This document shows positions 1 to 10,460 of a DNA stretch of 64,000 bases, piece by piece. Numbering within the stretch: position 1 is the stretch's first letter; every line of letters starts with the position of its first letter. Below the pieces are notes generated by a model. That model did no database searches. It saw only the letters and a list, made by a program, of their open reading frames with translations, and was not told the DNA's origin. The DNA lies in NCBI RefSeq assembly GCF_012489685.1, contig NC_080044.1, positions 26,206,369 to 26,270,368 of the forward strand, written 5' to 3'. Source of the DNA: Lotus japonicus. Lineage: Eukaryota > Streptophyta > Magnoliopsida > Fabales > Fabaceae. The position numbers and the translations under genes are program-made.

Positions 1-340
1 GGTTGGATGAACAACCCTAGGCAAGTCCAAATGAGGGGTTTGAGACTTAGCCTGTTGGTATTTGTTGGTTTACATAGACTTTCCCCGGGAAACTTCTTTT
101 GGGTGGTTGGTTTTCGGAAAACCTAGAATGAATAGAATTTTATAAACTAGAGACTTTGGGAGACTTAGACTTTGAGAAATAAACTCATAACCTGACTAAT
201 TCAATTCGAAACGTTTTTACTAAATGAATAGTTATAGGAGAACTAAAGGGGAAAATATTTACGAAAGGCGGGGAAAAGTCGACCTTTGTTGTGGGTTTGG
301 AGAGTTATCGGAATTGGGGAAAGCCACTAAGGTGAGCTAA

Positions 341-540
341 GGTGATGATTGAAGTCACCGAGTACTTTAGTACTCTTGGGGAGTGTTGTGGAGCCGTGTT
401 GTATTGACCGACACCTAGTGCTCTTGTTGTTTGGGCTGTGTTGTATTGACCGACACTAGACCCTTGTGTTTCCTTGTTGGAGTTGTGTTGTATTGACCGA
501 CACTTACTCCGAGTTGTGTTGTATTGACCGACACTAACTC
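341..540 (+). repeat. Hairpin repeats with conserved TATTGAC loop (5' LTR copy)
   Basis: Four copies of a 19-nt unit, GTGTTG-TATTGAC-CGACAC, lie at 396-414, 438-456, 485-503 and 516-534. Each folds as a 6-bp stem (one G-T wobble) with a 7-nt loop. Flanking bases extend some stems differently: GGAGT/ACTCC (479-483/506-510) around unit three and GAGTT/AACTC (511-515/536-540) around unit four. Two simple hairpins precede them: GGTGA/TCACC (341-345/355-359) and GAGTAC/GTACTC (360-365/370-375, tetraloop TTTA). Same array at +8692 in the 3' LTR. Confidence 0.85.
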
Positions 541-580
541 ATTGGGTTTGGTTGAGATTGGGTTGTGCGCTAGACACTTT

Positions 581-864
581 CGTGGTAAGGGCGATTCGTT
601 GTTTGGCTAACCACGTTGCATTCAATCGGGTGAATAACGGGAATGGTTCACCTGTGCATATCATGGTGAATAACGGGAATGGTTCACCTTGCATAAATGA
701 TGAATAACGGGAATGGTTCATCATTCGGTGAATAACGGGAATGGTTCACCAAGGATGAATAACGGGAATGGTTCATCCAGGATGGATTTCATCCAGGATG
801 GATAACGGGAATGGTCCATCCATAGTGAAAATGCTTCACTTGTGGCGAACGGGAACGCGTCACA
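581..864 (+). repeat. Hairpin train with conserved AACGGGAA loop and covarying stems (5' LTR copy)
   Basis: Seven hairpins share the loop core AACGGGAA: 629-652, 665-688, 696-725, 727-750, 753-778, 796-821 and 841-864. Their stems differ but remain self-complementary: GGTGAA/TTCACC (three times), AATGATGAA/TTCATCATT, GGATGAA/TTCATCC, GGATGGA/TCCATCC and TGTGGCG/CGTCACA (with one G-T pair plus closing C-G). Hairpins without the loop motif lie at 581-615 (CGTGGT/ACCACG), 780-794 and 824-840 (AGTGAA/TTCACT). Changes on one arm are matched on the other, which points to selection on structure. Confidence 0.88.
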
Positions 865-1069
865 AATCCGGATTCATATTGTGCATTTCACGCATACATT
901 CATGCTGACTGAGACTGTGTGCTGTTTGTTTATTGAAGCAATGTTAGAGCCATAACATGCTAGGATTACTTATATGCTTATATAACAACTTATATATATA
1001 CCCTGTCACATGTTGTGTGTATATGTACTTATTGCTGTGAGTTGACCCTAGCGCCTTGGCTTTGTTTGT

Positions 1070-1768
1070 ATGCTTGTCTTTGGGCGGTCGGCCTGCTGCC
1101 AGATGTCGATGGCCGACTGGTTCTCGACGGTCTCTCCCTCGGGGGGGATCAGATATGAGTTGCTGGATAGGGATGCCCCCACCGCTTGGGTGATCGATGT
1201 GGCTGGTCACCGGGCGACGTATAGGGGAAGGGTCATGGAGGACCAGACGGATGAGCGAGGACGCCTGACGAGCGGAGTGCTACGGCGTATGGAGCTGAGT
1301 TTTGACTTGCCGCCCTCAGTTCATTGTGGACCAGGCACTGGACAAGCACCACCTGCACCACCTCCGACTTCACCTTCTGTTGAGGAGGACCCAGAGGAGA
1401 TCGAGCCTGCTGCTGCTACACCTGTTGTGCCACCTCCGACTACTGCCATCGCTTCTACCGACGTGGCGTCGTCCTCTAGGCTCGTACAGCCGAGGAGGGA
1501 GTCTGTTGTCCCATCTGTCTCACGTCTCTTATCTTTCTCTTCACCGCACGGCTACCGTGTGGACCCCTTGATGAGGGTGGAGGAGGAGGATGTTCTCACA
1601 GGAGAGGTGGATGTGGAGACCGGCTCGACTAGGGCGGTGCGCAGGACAGTGAGGAGGGAGGTTATGGATTTGGACACCGAGATGATTACGGTGGATTCCG
1701 ACTCTGACTCCGAGAGCAGTGGGGAGAGCTACTCGCCGAGCAGCGATGAGGAGGAGGATGATTGGTGA
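1070..1768 (+). CDS. Reading frame inside Tek-1 LTR, 232 aa (5' copy), unknown function
   Basis: An open frame of 232 codons lies entirely within the LTR. It starts at an ATG, with alternative Met codons about 12 residues further in, and ends at TGA. The product has an N-terminal region of about 85 residues of mixed composition, a Pro/Thr/Ala-rich middle, a basic patch (RAVRRTVRREV) and a strongly acidic, Ser-rich tail ending in EEEDDW. No family is recognised. The frame is intact in both LTRs and differs by two amino-acid changes (Gln/His near residue 92, Thr/Ala near residue 124). The region looks richer in G+C than the LTR around it. In genomic RNA it would lie upstream of gag. Whether it is translated is unknown; conservation between LTRs of so young an insertion is not itself evidence of selection. 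Confidence 0.5.
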   Translation: MLVFGRSACCQMSMADWFSTVSPSGGIRYELLDRDAPTAWVIDVAGHRATYRGRVMEDQTDERGRLTSGVLRRMELSFDLPPSVHCGPGTGQAPPAPPPTSPSVEEDPEEIEPAAATPVVPPPTTAIASTDVASSSRLVQPRRESVVPSVSRLLSFSSPHGYRVDPLMRVEEEDVLTGEVDVETGSTRAVRRTVRREVMDLDTEMITVDSDSDSESSGESYSPSSDEEEDDW

Positions 1769-2238
1769 GCTGAGCTGGGAGGGTAGGTTAGGATTAGCGA
1801 CATTTTTTGTGTAGAGCTCTGATCGTCAGTTTCTTTTTGGGACAGGGTAGGTTCCGATGTGTGGCTTTTTGTGTGGTTCTTTTGAGGAGGATCACAGAGA
1901 GTCTGTCGGAGTATAGGGGTCTTCCTTTCAGGCCATTTTTGAGTGCCGACTTTCTCCCAGTGGATTATAATTATAACCTTTTCACTCACACTTCTGGATC
2001 TGTAACTATTTGCCTACGGGCACACTACTTTGGAGTCACTGCGGCTTCGCGTGACATGGAGTGCAGCTGAGGTTGTACAGATGTATATATGTTGTATATC
2101 GGTTAGTTAGTTGTTGGGTGTTGTCTTTACTTTCTTATCACTTTGATTTAAAGGAAAGAAAAAAAAAATTACCTGTTTTCCGCGTAAAGTTTATTTTTGG
2201 TTACTAAAGTGACACCTGGAAGTCGGGGTGTTACATTG

Positions 2239-2250
2239 TGGTATCAGAGC
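2239..2250 (+). other. Primer-binding site, tRNA-iMet type (Tek-1)
   Basis: TGGTATCAGAGC follows the LTR end (TTACA at 2235) after three bases. This is the standard plant initiator-methionine tRNA primer site and fixes the 5' LTR boundary. Confidence 0.95.
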
Positions 2251-2420
2251 TTAGTCGAGTCTTTTGGGAGTCTTTGGGGAATAGGTCTTCTGTGCTAGGT
2301 TGTGTGACTCTGCAAAGAGTGAAAATTGATTGTCTGCAGAACGATTTTTTTCGTTCTAATTGATTGTATTATTATTACTTAATTATATGGAGTAGCTTTG
2401 GTGCTATTCTACGAGTAGGA

Positions 2421-2446
2421 CTAACCGTTTTCTTGGGGCTAACAGA
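2421..2446 (+). promoter_or_regulatory. Possible branch point and 3' splice acceptor before gag (Tek-1)
   Basis: CTAAC at 2421-2425 matches the plant branch-point consensus. A T-rich stretch and AACAG (2441-2445) then come directly before the gag ATG at 2449. A matching donor (CAAG/GTAACT) exists in the LTR at 7731-7740. This is a pattern match only. Confidence 0.3.
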
Positions 2447-2448
2447 CG

Positions 2449-5400
2449 ATGGTGAACACGAATCAGCTAGCAGAGATGATGGCCACTATGGCCCAGGCAA
2501 TGACTAACCAAGCGAATGACAATGCTTTGAGACGTGCTGCGGAGGAAGCACGTGATCAACACCAGCGTTAGAGGGAGGCGACTTTGGATCAGAACAGAGG
2601 GTTGAATGACTTCAGGAGACAGGATCCGCCTAAGTTTTCGGGAGGTACTGACCCGGACAAAGCGGAACACTGGATAGAGGAGATTGAGAAGATCTTTGGA
2701 GTGTTGCAGACTGCTGAGGGAGCCAAAGTGGGGCTGGCAACCTATCTGTTGTTGGGAGATGCTGAATACTGGTGGAGAGGCGCCAGAGGAATGATGGAGG
2801 CAAATCATGTGGAGGTGAACTGGAATTCTTTTCGAACTGCTTTTCTCGAGAAGTATTTCCCAGACAGTGCTCGTGACGAGCGTGAATCACAGTTTCTGAC
2901 TCTGAAACAAGGAAGCATGACCATTCCGGAGTATGCTGCCAAGTTAGAGTCTCTGGCAAAGTACTTTCGGTTTTTCCGTGATCAAGTTGATGAGCCCTAC
3001 ATGTGCAAGAGATTTGTGAGGGGATTGAGGCCTGATATTGAAGATTCGGTGAGACCATTGGGGATCATGAGATTCCAGGCATTGGTTGAGAAGGCAACTG
3101 AGGTGGAATTGATGAAGAATCGGAGATACAACAGGGCTGGAACAGGAGGACCGGTGAGGTCGACACCACAGAGTTTTCAGGGAAAAGGGAGGTTTCAGGC
3201 GAGGAAGCCATATCAACGTCCTGCGGGGAGAGAGTTTACCCCGGGATCTTACAAGCCTATGGCTGCTGCTACTTCTGGAGGGTCGGGAAGCCGTACCCCA
3301 AACCGTGAAGTGACTTGTTTCCGGTGTGGAGGAACCGGGCACTATGCAAACAATTGCACGAGGCCACCAAGATGCTACAACTGCAATAAATCTGGGCATC
3401 TGGCTACGGAATGCAAGGCACCGAAGGTTGAACCGTCTGTGAATGCTGTTAGTGGGAAGCGCCCAGTGGCGAAGGGAAGAGTGTATACCATGGATGGAGA
3501 AGAGGCTGAAGGAGCTGATGGTTTGATCAGAGGAGAATGTGAAATTGACGGTAATCTTCTAACTGTACTCTTTGATTCTGGTGCAACTCATTCATTTGTC
3601 TCTAAGGATTGCGTATCAAGACTGCATCTGCCTATTACTACTTTGAGTTTTGATCTTATGGTAACTACACCTGCTAGGACTCTAATTGCTAATGCCGCAT
3701 GCATGCACTGTTCAGTAGTATATAAAGATAGAACTTTTCATGCCAACCTAGTATGTCTACCCCTTAAAAACCTAGATGTAATCCTCGGGATGGATTGGTT
3801 ATCCCACTACCATTGTCTTTTGGACTGTAGTCGAAAGAAAGTGGTGTTCCCAGACTCGGATCTTTTCGAGTATCTTTCTATTAACCACATTAGTGCATCG
3901 TTGAGCGAGGGCACTCAGAAGTACTTTTCATTGCTAAGTCTGGAGGGAAAGAAGGAATCGGATATTCAAGGTATTCCGGTGGTTCGAGATTTTGCGGATG
4001 TTTTTCCTGGAGATGTACCTGGACTGCCGCCTGTACGCGATGTGGAGTTTGTGATCGACATTGTACCCGGAACTGGACCGATTTCGATTGCACCTTACCG
4101 TATGGCACCTGCGGAGTTAGCGGAGTTGAAATCTCAGTTGGAGGATCTTTCGGCAAAAGGATTCATTCGACCAAGTGTTTCACCGTGGGGAGCGCCAGTG
4201 TTGTTAGTTAAGAAGAAAGACGGAAGGTCGAGGTTATGTGTGGATTATCGACAACTGAACAAGGCGACGATCAAGAACAGATACCCGTTGCCGAGGATAG
4301 ATGATTTGATGGATCAATTACGACGGGCTGCTGTATTTTCGAAGATAGATTTGAAATCAGGCTATCATCAAATCAGAGTGAAGACTGAGGATATACCGAA
4401 GACTGCATTCAGAACACGCTACGGACACTACGAGTACCTAGTGATGCCGTTTGGAGTGACAAATGCACCTGCTGTTTTCATGGATTACATGAACCGCATC
4501 TTTCATGAATTCTTAGATCGGTTTGTAGTGGTGTTTATTGATGATATACTGATATACTCGAAGGATGCAACGGAACACGAAGGACATTTGCGCCAAGTTC
4601 TACAAGTGTTGAGAGAAAAGAAGCTGTATGCGAACCCTTCCAAGTGTGAATTCTGGCTGAAGGAAGTTAATTTCTTAGGCCACGTTATCTCAAAGGAAGG
4701 CATAGCTGTGGATCCGGCGAAAGTAGAGACTGTTTTGGCTTGGGAGCAACCGAAGACAGTGACAGAAATCAGAAGTTTTGTGGGTTTGGCTGGATACTAT
4801 AGACGCTTCATTGAGGGATTTGCCAAGATCGTTGGACCTTTGACTCAACTGACGAGGAAGGATCAACCTTTTGCATGGACAGAGGCGTGTGAAACAAGTT
4901 TTCAGACTCTGAAGGAATGTTTGACGACGGCACTTGTACTTATTTTGCCGCAACCAGAAGAACCTTATGAGGTTTATTGTGATGCTTCGTATCAAGGCTT
5001 GGGATGTGTGTTGATGCAACATCGAAAAGTGGTGGCTTATGCGTCGAGACAGTTGAAGACTCATGAGAAGAACTATCCGACTCATGATTTGGAGTTAGCT
5101 GCCATTGTGTTTTCGCTGAAAATCTGGAGACATTACCTCTATGGTTGTACTTTCACGATATTTAGCGATCACAAGAGCCTTAAATACTTGTTTGATCAGA
5201 AGGAGCTGAACATGAGGCAACGAAGATGGATGGAGTTCATCAAAGACTATGAGTTTACGTTGCAATATCACCCTGGGAAGGTGAATGTAGTTGCTGATGC
5301 TTTGAGCAGAAAGATGCATGTCTCGTCAATGATGGTTAAAGAGCTGGAGTTACTGGAACAATTTCGAGATATGAGTCTAGGTGTGACACCGTCTGAGGGA

Positions 5401-6867
5401 AAGTTGAAGTTCGGTATGATCAGAATTGCCAGTGGACTGATGGAAGAGATTAGAGAGCAACAACTGCAAGATGAGTTTCTGCTGGAGAAGAGGAACTTGG
5501 TAAATCAAGGGAAAGACCCGGAATTCAAGATCGGAACGGATGATATTTTAAGATGCAAAGACAGAGTTTGTGTACCCAACAATCCAGAATTGAGAAGGCT
5601 GATCATGGATGAAGGGCACAAGAGCAAATGGAGTATTCATCCGGGAATGACCAAGATGTACCAAGATTTGAAGCTGAATTTCTGGTGGCCAGGAATGAAG
5701 AAACAAGTGGCCGAGTATGTAGCTGCATGTTTGACTTGTCAGAAGGCGAAGGTAGAGCATCAAAGACCTGCTGGTATGCTACAGAGTTTAGACGTGCCAG
5801 AATGGAAATGGGATAGTATATCCATGGATTTTGTGGTGGCTTTGCCAAGAACACAGAAGAGACACGATTCGATTTGGGTGATTGTGGATCGTTTAACCAA
5901 GTCAGCGCATTTTCTACCAGTGAGAACTACCTACAATGTGGAGAAGTTGGCTGAGATCTATGTGGCGGAGATTGTGAGACTACATGGAGTTCCGACAAGT
6001 ATTGTGTCTGATCGGGATACAAAGTTTACTTCGCACTTTTGGGGAGCTCTTCATGATGCGTTAGGAACCAAGCTGAGGTTGAGTTCGGCGTATCATCCAC
6101 AAACGGATGGGCAAACAGAAAGAACTATTCAGTCGCTAGAGGATCTACTACGGGCTTGTGTGTTAGATAACAGAGGAAGCTGGGATGATCTTCTGCCATT
6201 GGTTGAATTCACCTACAACAATAGTTTCCATGCGAGCATTGGGATGGCACCGTATGAAGCTTTGTATGGTCGAAAGTGTAGGACACCGTTGTGTTGGTAT
6301 CAAGATGGGGAGAGTTTGTTGATTGGGCCAGAAATGCTGCAATAGACGACGGAGAAGGTTAAGCAGATCAGAGAACAGATGAGAGCTTCACAGAGCAGAC
6401 AGAAGAGTTATGCTGATCAGAGACGTAGAACCCTAGAGTTTGAGGAAGGTGACCATGTGTTTCTACGAGTTACTCAGACTACGGGGGTTGGACGAGCTAT
6501 TAAGTCAAGGAAGCTTGCGCCAAAGTTTATTGGGCCTTATCAAATCACTCGACGTGTTGGACCAGTTGCATATCAGATTGCACTACCGCCATTTCTTTCC
6601 AACATTCATGATGTATTTCATGTGTCGCAGTTGAGGAAGTACATTCCAGACCCGACTCATGTGATCGTGCCAGACAACGTGGAACTGAAGGATGATTTGA
6701 CTTTTGAGACACCGCCAGTGAGTATTGGGGATAGAAGGGTGAAACAGCTGAGGGGAAAGCAGATTCCGTTGGTAAAGGTGATATGGAACAAGGATACGGG
6801 GGATGCTACATGGGAATTGGAAGATAAGATTAAGGAATTGTACCCCGGACTTTTTGCTGAACTCTGA
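2449..6867 (+). pseudogene. gag-pol: Tek-1 gag-pol polyprotein (gag, PR, RT, RNase H, IN, chromodomain), two in-frame stops
   Basis: A single frame from ATG 2449 to TGA 6867 is broken only by TAG at 2569-2571 (codon 41) and TAG at 6343-6345. Domains in order: retrotransposon gag (about 2620-3100); two CCHC zinc knuckles (about 3312-3415); aspartic protease with DSGAT (about 3574); reverse transcriptase with FIDD (about 4535); RNase H beginning near VYCDAS (about 4970); integrase with an H-H-C-C zinc module (about 5620-5750) and a D-D-E core; GPY/F module (about 6520-6650); and a chromodomain-like end (about 6705-6860) in which VKVIW and ATWELED are recognisable. The chromodomain targets integration to marked chromatin in this lineage. 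The second stop falls between the integrase core and GPY/F, so even readthrough of the first would give an integrase without its targeting domain. Confidence 0.93.
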
Positions 6868-6886
6868 GTTTCGAGGACGAAACTTT

Positions 6887-6904
6887 CTTTTTGGAGGGGA
6901 GTAT
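6887..6904 (+). other. Polypurine tract (Tek-1)
   Basis: GGAGGGGAGTAT at 6893-6904 abuts the 3' LTR start (TGTAAGACC at 6905). It is the plus-strand primer site. Confidence 0.9.
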
Positions 6905-7595
6905 TGTAAGACCTGAATTTTCAGAACAAGCTAGTTTCCGACTCACGCGTAGGACCAGTGTAAGCGTGACAGGAGTTTGATATTTGAGGAAGATTAATGA
7001 AGAAGAAAGTTCAGGAATTGCTTGAGGAATGTTGCGTAGTCGTTTTCGGAGTTAGTGCGAGTCGTCTGCACACTTGCCTTAGGGCGAGCGTGTCCAGATT
7101 AGGCTATTTCGCTCTTAAAGCAACGTTTTAAGTGAGATTTCGAACTCTCGGAAAATTTAAAGATTCTCTTTATTTTTCCATCGACCAGCGTTTCATTTCG
7201 GAACTCTGGACTGTACGCACGATAGGTTTCACTTTTCGGATGTCCGCCGACGCTAATTTCTTTGCTTCGAAACCCTATTTTCGAGCAATGGATGAAGACT
7301 TTTTCTATTCGGGACTTCTAACGAAGATTCCGTCCGCGTTGCCAGACTTGTTTCGACGTTTCCAATCTTTCTTCAGTAGGAAGTTTTGTCGTTTGAGCAT
7401 CACAGCAAAAAGTAGTTTTTCGGGACAGATTAACCGACACCGCTTTTGAGTTTTTCGATATCGTTTTTCCCAAATCTTAGATGTTTGTTTTGAGTTCTGG
7501 AATTCTGACGCTAGAATCTCTCTTAGAATTTCTCGGTGATCGTGCTGCAAAAATCAGAATCGCGAAATTTTCATTTTCCCGCGATTTCGCCCGCC

Positions 7596-7603
7596 TATAA
7601 ATA
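7596..7603 (+). promoter_or_regulatory. TATA box of Tek-1 LTR promoter
   Basis: TATAAATA in a G+C-rich setting (CCGCC before, GCGCG after). A start site would be expected about 30 bases on, near 7630. The LTR reading frame (9762) and hairpins (9033-9556) lie downstream and would be transcribed from this promoter. Confidence 0.7.
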
Positions 7604-7730
7604 GCGCGAAAAAGCAAAAATCTCCTCATTTGCAACCATTGAGGCCGCGAGTTCTAGGGGGAGAAGAGGAGGAGAGATTTTCGCGAAATCTTGACCAATC
7701 TTCGTGCAGTTCGTCCCTACTTCTAGGTAT

Positions 7731-7740
7731 CAAGGTAACT
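7731..7740 (+). promoter_or_regulatory. Possible 5' splice donor in LTR leader
   Basis: CAAG/GTAACT about 100 bases after the inferred start site is a good plant donor match. It could pair with the acceptor before gag (2445) or with CTGCTGCCAG just before an internal Met of the LTR frame. Inference only. Confidence 0.3.
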
Positions 7741-9032
7741 AACACGATTCCTACCTCTGATTGTTGTTTCTGTTGCGTTTCTGAAGTCGTTTCTGTGCTC
7801 TAAGTTTTGAGCTTTTTCTAAAATTGTCCGATTTCTCTGATTTCTCGCTTGGGTTATGTTCCTTATGTTCCCCTGAGTCTAAAACCTCTGTCAGTAAACT
7901 CTGATTGCGATTCATTTGTCCAGGATCTGAAAAATTGACTCAAAACTCTTTTTGTCTCACATTTCGAAACTTTATTGTCGTAAAGACTTAATCTGACTTC
8001 GTGCCTTTAGGATTTGTTGTCACGGATGTCATGAGGATCGTTGCTGTCAAATCTGTTTTCAGAACTGATAACTTTGAAGTTTTGAGCCTTTATTTTGGAC
8101 CAAAATGCCCCTGCGTAGTCGTATTTTCGACCCGATTGTCCGAAAATTGTTCTGACAGTTTCTTTGCCTTAGTTTTACCCTAAAACTACCTTGTAAACTG
8201 ATTTGATCGAAGAAAAAGAGCCGAAGCCCTTTTCTCCTTATGGCTGTGGGTTTTTCCTAAGGGGGGGGAAGTTTTTCGTTTTCGAAAACTTGTCCTTTCG
8301 TACCCGTTTGTCGTATTCTGAAGCTTTGATGCTTTGTCTATCGTTTATGTATTGTTTTGCGATCGAACTAATCGATTTTGTTTGAATTCTGCTTTGTTTT
8401 TCTCCGAGGTTCAGTTGAAGGAACTTTGGAATATTCAGAGCAACTGTTTGAGGACAACCTTGATTTCGAAGCTGGAACAGCTCGAGGTTAGGGCAACTTA
8501 CATATATATTAGCTATAATTGCATGATAGGCGTCGATAAATTCGACTTATGCTTTGCTATGATATTGATTATGATGATGGTTTATTGTTATGAATGTTTT
8601 TATAACTTATGATGTTGATGTTGTGTTGGATGGAGCGTTTTGACGCGACTTCGGAGTGGAGATTCATTGATCTGGTGATCTTTGATATTTCGGGTTGGAT
8701 GAACAACCCTAGGCAAGTCCAAATGAGGGGTTTGAGACTTAGCCTGTTGGTATTTGTTGGTTTACATAGACTTTCCCCGGGAAACTTCTTTTGGGTGGTT
8801 GGTTTTCGGAAAACCTAGAATGAATAGAATTTTATAAACTAGAGACTTTGGGAGACTTAGACTTTGAGAAATAAACTCATAACCTGACTAATTCAATTCG
8901 AAACGTTTTTACTAAATGAATAGTTATAGGAGAACTAAAGGGGAAAATATTTACGAAAGGCGGGGAAAAGTCGACCTTTGTTGTGGGTTTGGAGAGTTAT
9001 CGGAATTGGGGAAAGCCACTAAGGTGAGCTAA

Positions 9033-9556
9033 GGTGATGATTGAAGTCACCGAGTACTTTAGTACTCTTGGGGAGTGTTGTGGAGCCGTGTTGTATTGAC
9101 CGACACCTAGTGCTCTTGTTGTTTGGGCTGTGTTGTATTGACCGACACTAGACCGTTGTGTTTCCTTGTTGGAGTTGTGTTGTATTGACCGACACTTACT
9201 CCGAGTTGTGTTGTATTGACCGACACTAACTCATTGGGTTTGGTTGAGATTGGGTTGTGCGCTAGACACTTTCGTGGTAAGGGCGATTCGTTGTTTGGCT
9301 AACCACGTTGCATTCAATCGGGTGAATAACGGGAATGGTTCACCTGTGCATATCATGGTGAATAACGGGAATGGTTCACCTTGCATAAATGATGAATAAC
9401 GGGAATGGTTCATCATTCGGTGAATAACGGGAATGGTTCACCAAGGATGAATAACGGGAATGGTTCATCCAGGATGGATTTCATCCAGGATGGATAACGG
9501 GAATGGTCCATCCATAGTGAAAATGCTTCACTTGTGGCGAACGGGAACGCGTCACA
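9033..9556 (+). repeat. Hairpin train, 3' LTR copy (both loop families)
   Basis: Second copy of the 341-864 hairpin region at offset +8692. One difference lies in a stem-flanking base near 9148 (C in the 5' copy, G here); all conserved-loop hairpins are unchanged. Confidence 0.88.
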
Positions 9557-9761
9557 AATCCGGATTCATATTGTGCATTTCACGCATACATTCATGCTGA
9601 CTGAGACTGTGTGCTGTTTGTTTATTGAAGCAATGTTAGAGCCATAACATGCTAGGATTACTTATATGCTTATATAACAACTTATATATATACCCTGTCA
9701 CATGTTGTGTGTATATGTACTTATTGCTGTGAGTTGACCCTAGCGCCTTGACTTTGTTTGT

Positions 9762-10460
9762 ATGCTTGTCTTTGGGCGGTCGGCCTGCTGCCAGATGTCG
9801 ATGGCCGACTGGTTCTCGACGGTCTCTCCCTCGGGGGGGATCAGATATGAGTTGCTGGATAGGGATGCCCCCACCGCTTGGGTGATCGATGTGGCTGGTC
9901 ACCGGGCGACGTATAGGGGAAGGGTCATGGAGGACCAGACGGATGAGCGAGGACGCCTGACGAGCGGAGTGCTACGGCGTATGGAGCTGAGTTTTGACTT
10001 GCCGCCCTCAGTTCATTGTGGACCAGGCACTGGACATGCACCACCTGCACCACCTCCGACTTCACCTTCTGTTGAGGAGGACCCAGAGGAGATCGAGCCT
10101 GCTGCTGCTACACCTGTTGTGCCACCTCCGGCTACTGCCATCGCTTCTACCGACGTGGCGTCGTCCTCTAGGCTCGTACAGCCGAGGAGGGAGTCTGTTG
10201 TCCCATCTGTCTCACGTCTCTTATCTTTCTCTTCACCGCACGGCTACCGTGTGGACCCCTTGATGAGGGTGGAGGAGGAGGATGTTCTCACAGGAGAGGT
10301 GGATGTGGAGACCGGCTCGACTAGGGCGGTGCGCAGGACAGTGAGGAGGGAGGTTATGGATTTGGACACCGAGATGATTACGGTGGATTCCGACTCTGAC
10401 TCCGAGAGCAGTGGGGAGAGCTACTCGCCGAGCAGCGATGAGGAGGAGGATGATTGGTGA
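9762..10460 (+). CDS. Reading frame inside Tek-1 LTR, 232 aa (3' copy), unknown function
   Basis: The 3' LTR copy of the frame at 1070-1768, equally intact. In this position it is downstream of the complete LTR promoter (TATA 7596), so a read-out transcript from the 3' LTR could carry it without gag-pol. The leader before it would be about 2.1 kb, full of hairpins and short upstream ATGs, so efficient translation would need splicing or an unusual initiation route. No recognised domain. Confidence 0.5.
   Translation: MLVFGRSACCQMSMADWFSTVSPSGGIRYELLDRDAPTAWVIDVAGHRATYRGRVMEDQTDERGRLTSGVLRRMELSFDLPPSVHCGPGTGHAPPAPPPTSPSVEEDPEEIEPAAATPVVPPPATAIASTDVASSSRLVQPRRESVVPSVSRLLSFSSPHGYRVDPLMRVEEEDVLTGEVDVETGSTRAVRRTVRREVMDLDTEMITVDSDSDSESSGESYSPSSDEEEDDW

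Larger units (their letters stand above)
1..2235 (+). repeat. Tek-1 5' LTR, 3' 2235 bp (R/U5 portion)
   Basis: Matches 8693-10927 almost base for base and ends in TTACA two to three bases before the primer-binding site. The missing left 1.8 kb of the LTR, including the promoter, lies outside the window. This part holds the hairpin train (341-864) and a 232-codon reading frame (1070-1768). Confidence 0.95.

Noticed and set aside
539..724. Minus-strand 61-codon frame with repeated EPFPLFT (also at 9231-9416)
   Set aside because: It is the complement of the hairpin repeats; the amino-acid repetition reflects the tandem DNA units.
581..864. CRISPR-like array
   Set aside because: Plant nuclear DNA; the units are hairpins with variable stems and no unique spacers of constant length, and no cas genes.
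1302..1571. 89-codon Leu/His/Arg-rich frame within the LTR frame
   Set aside because: Shifted-phase shadow of the 232-codon frame, with low-complexity composition.
4503..5085. Minus-strand frames across Tek-1 pol
   Set aside because: Shadows of the pol frame on the other strand; no start context, no relatives in other elements.
7132..8818. Several 60-105 codon frames in the Tek-1 LTR outside the 232-codon frame
   Set aside because: Overlap the promoter and leader, are not matched by any protein-like layout, and cannot be distinguished from chance.
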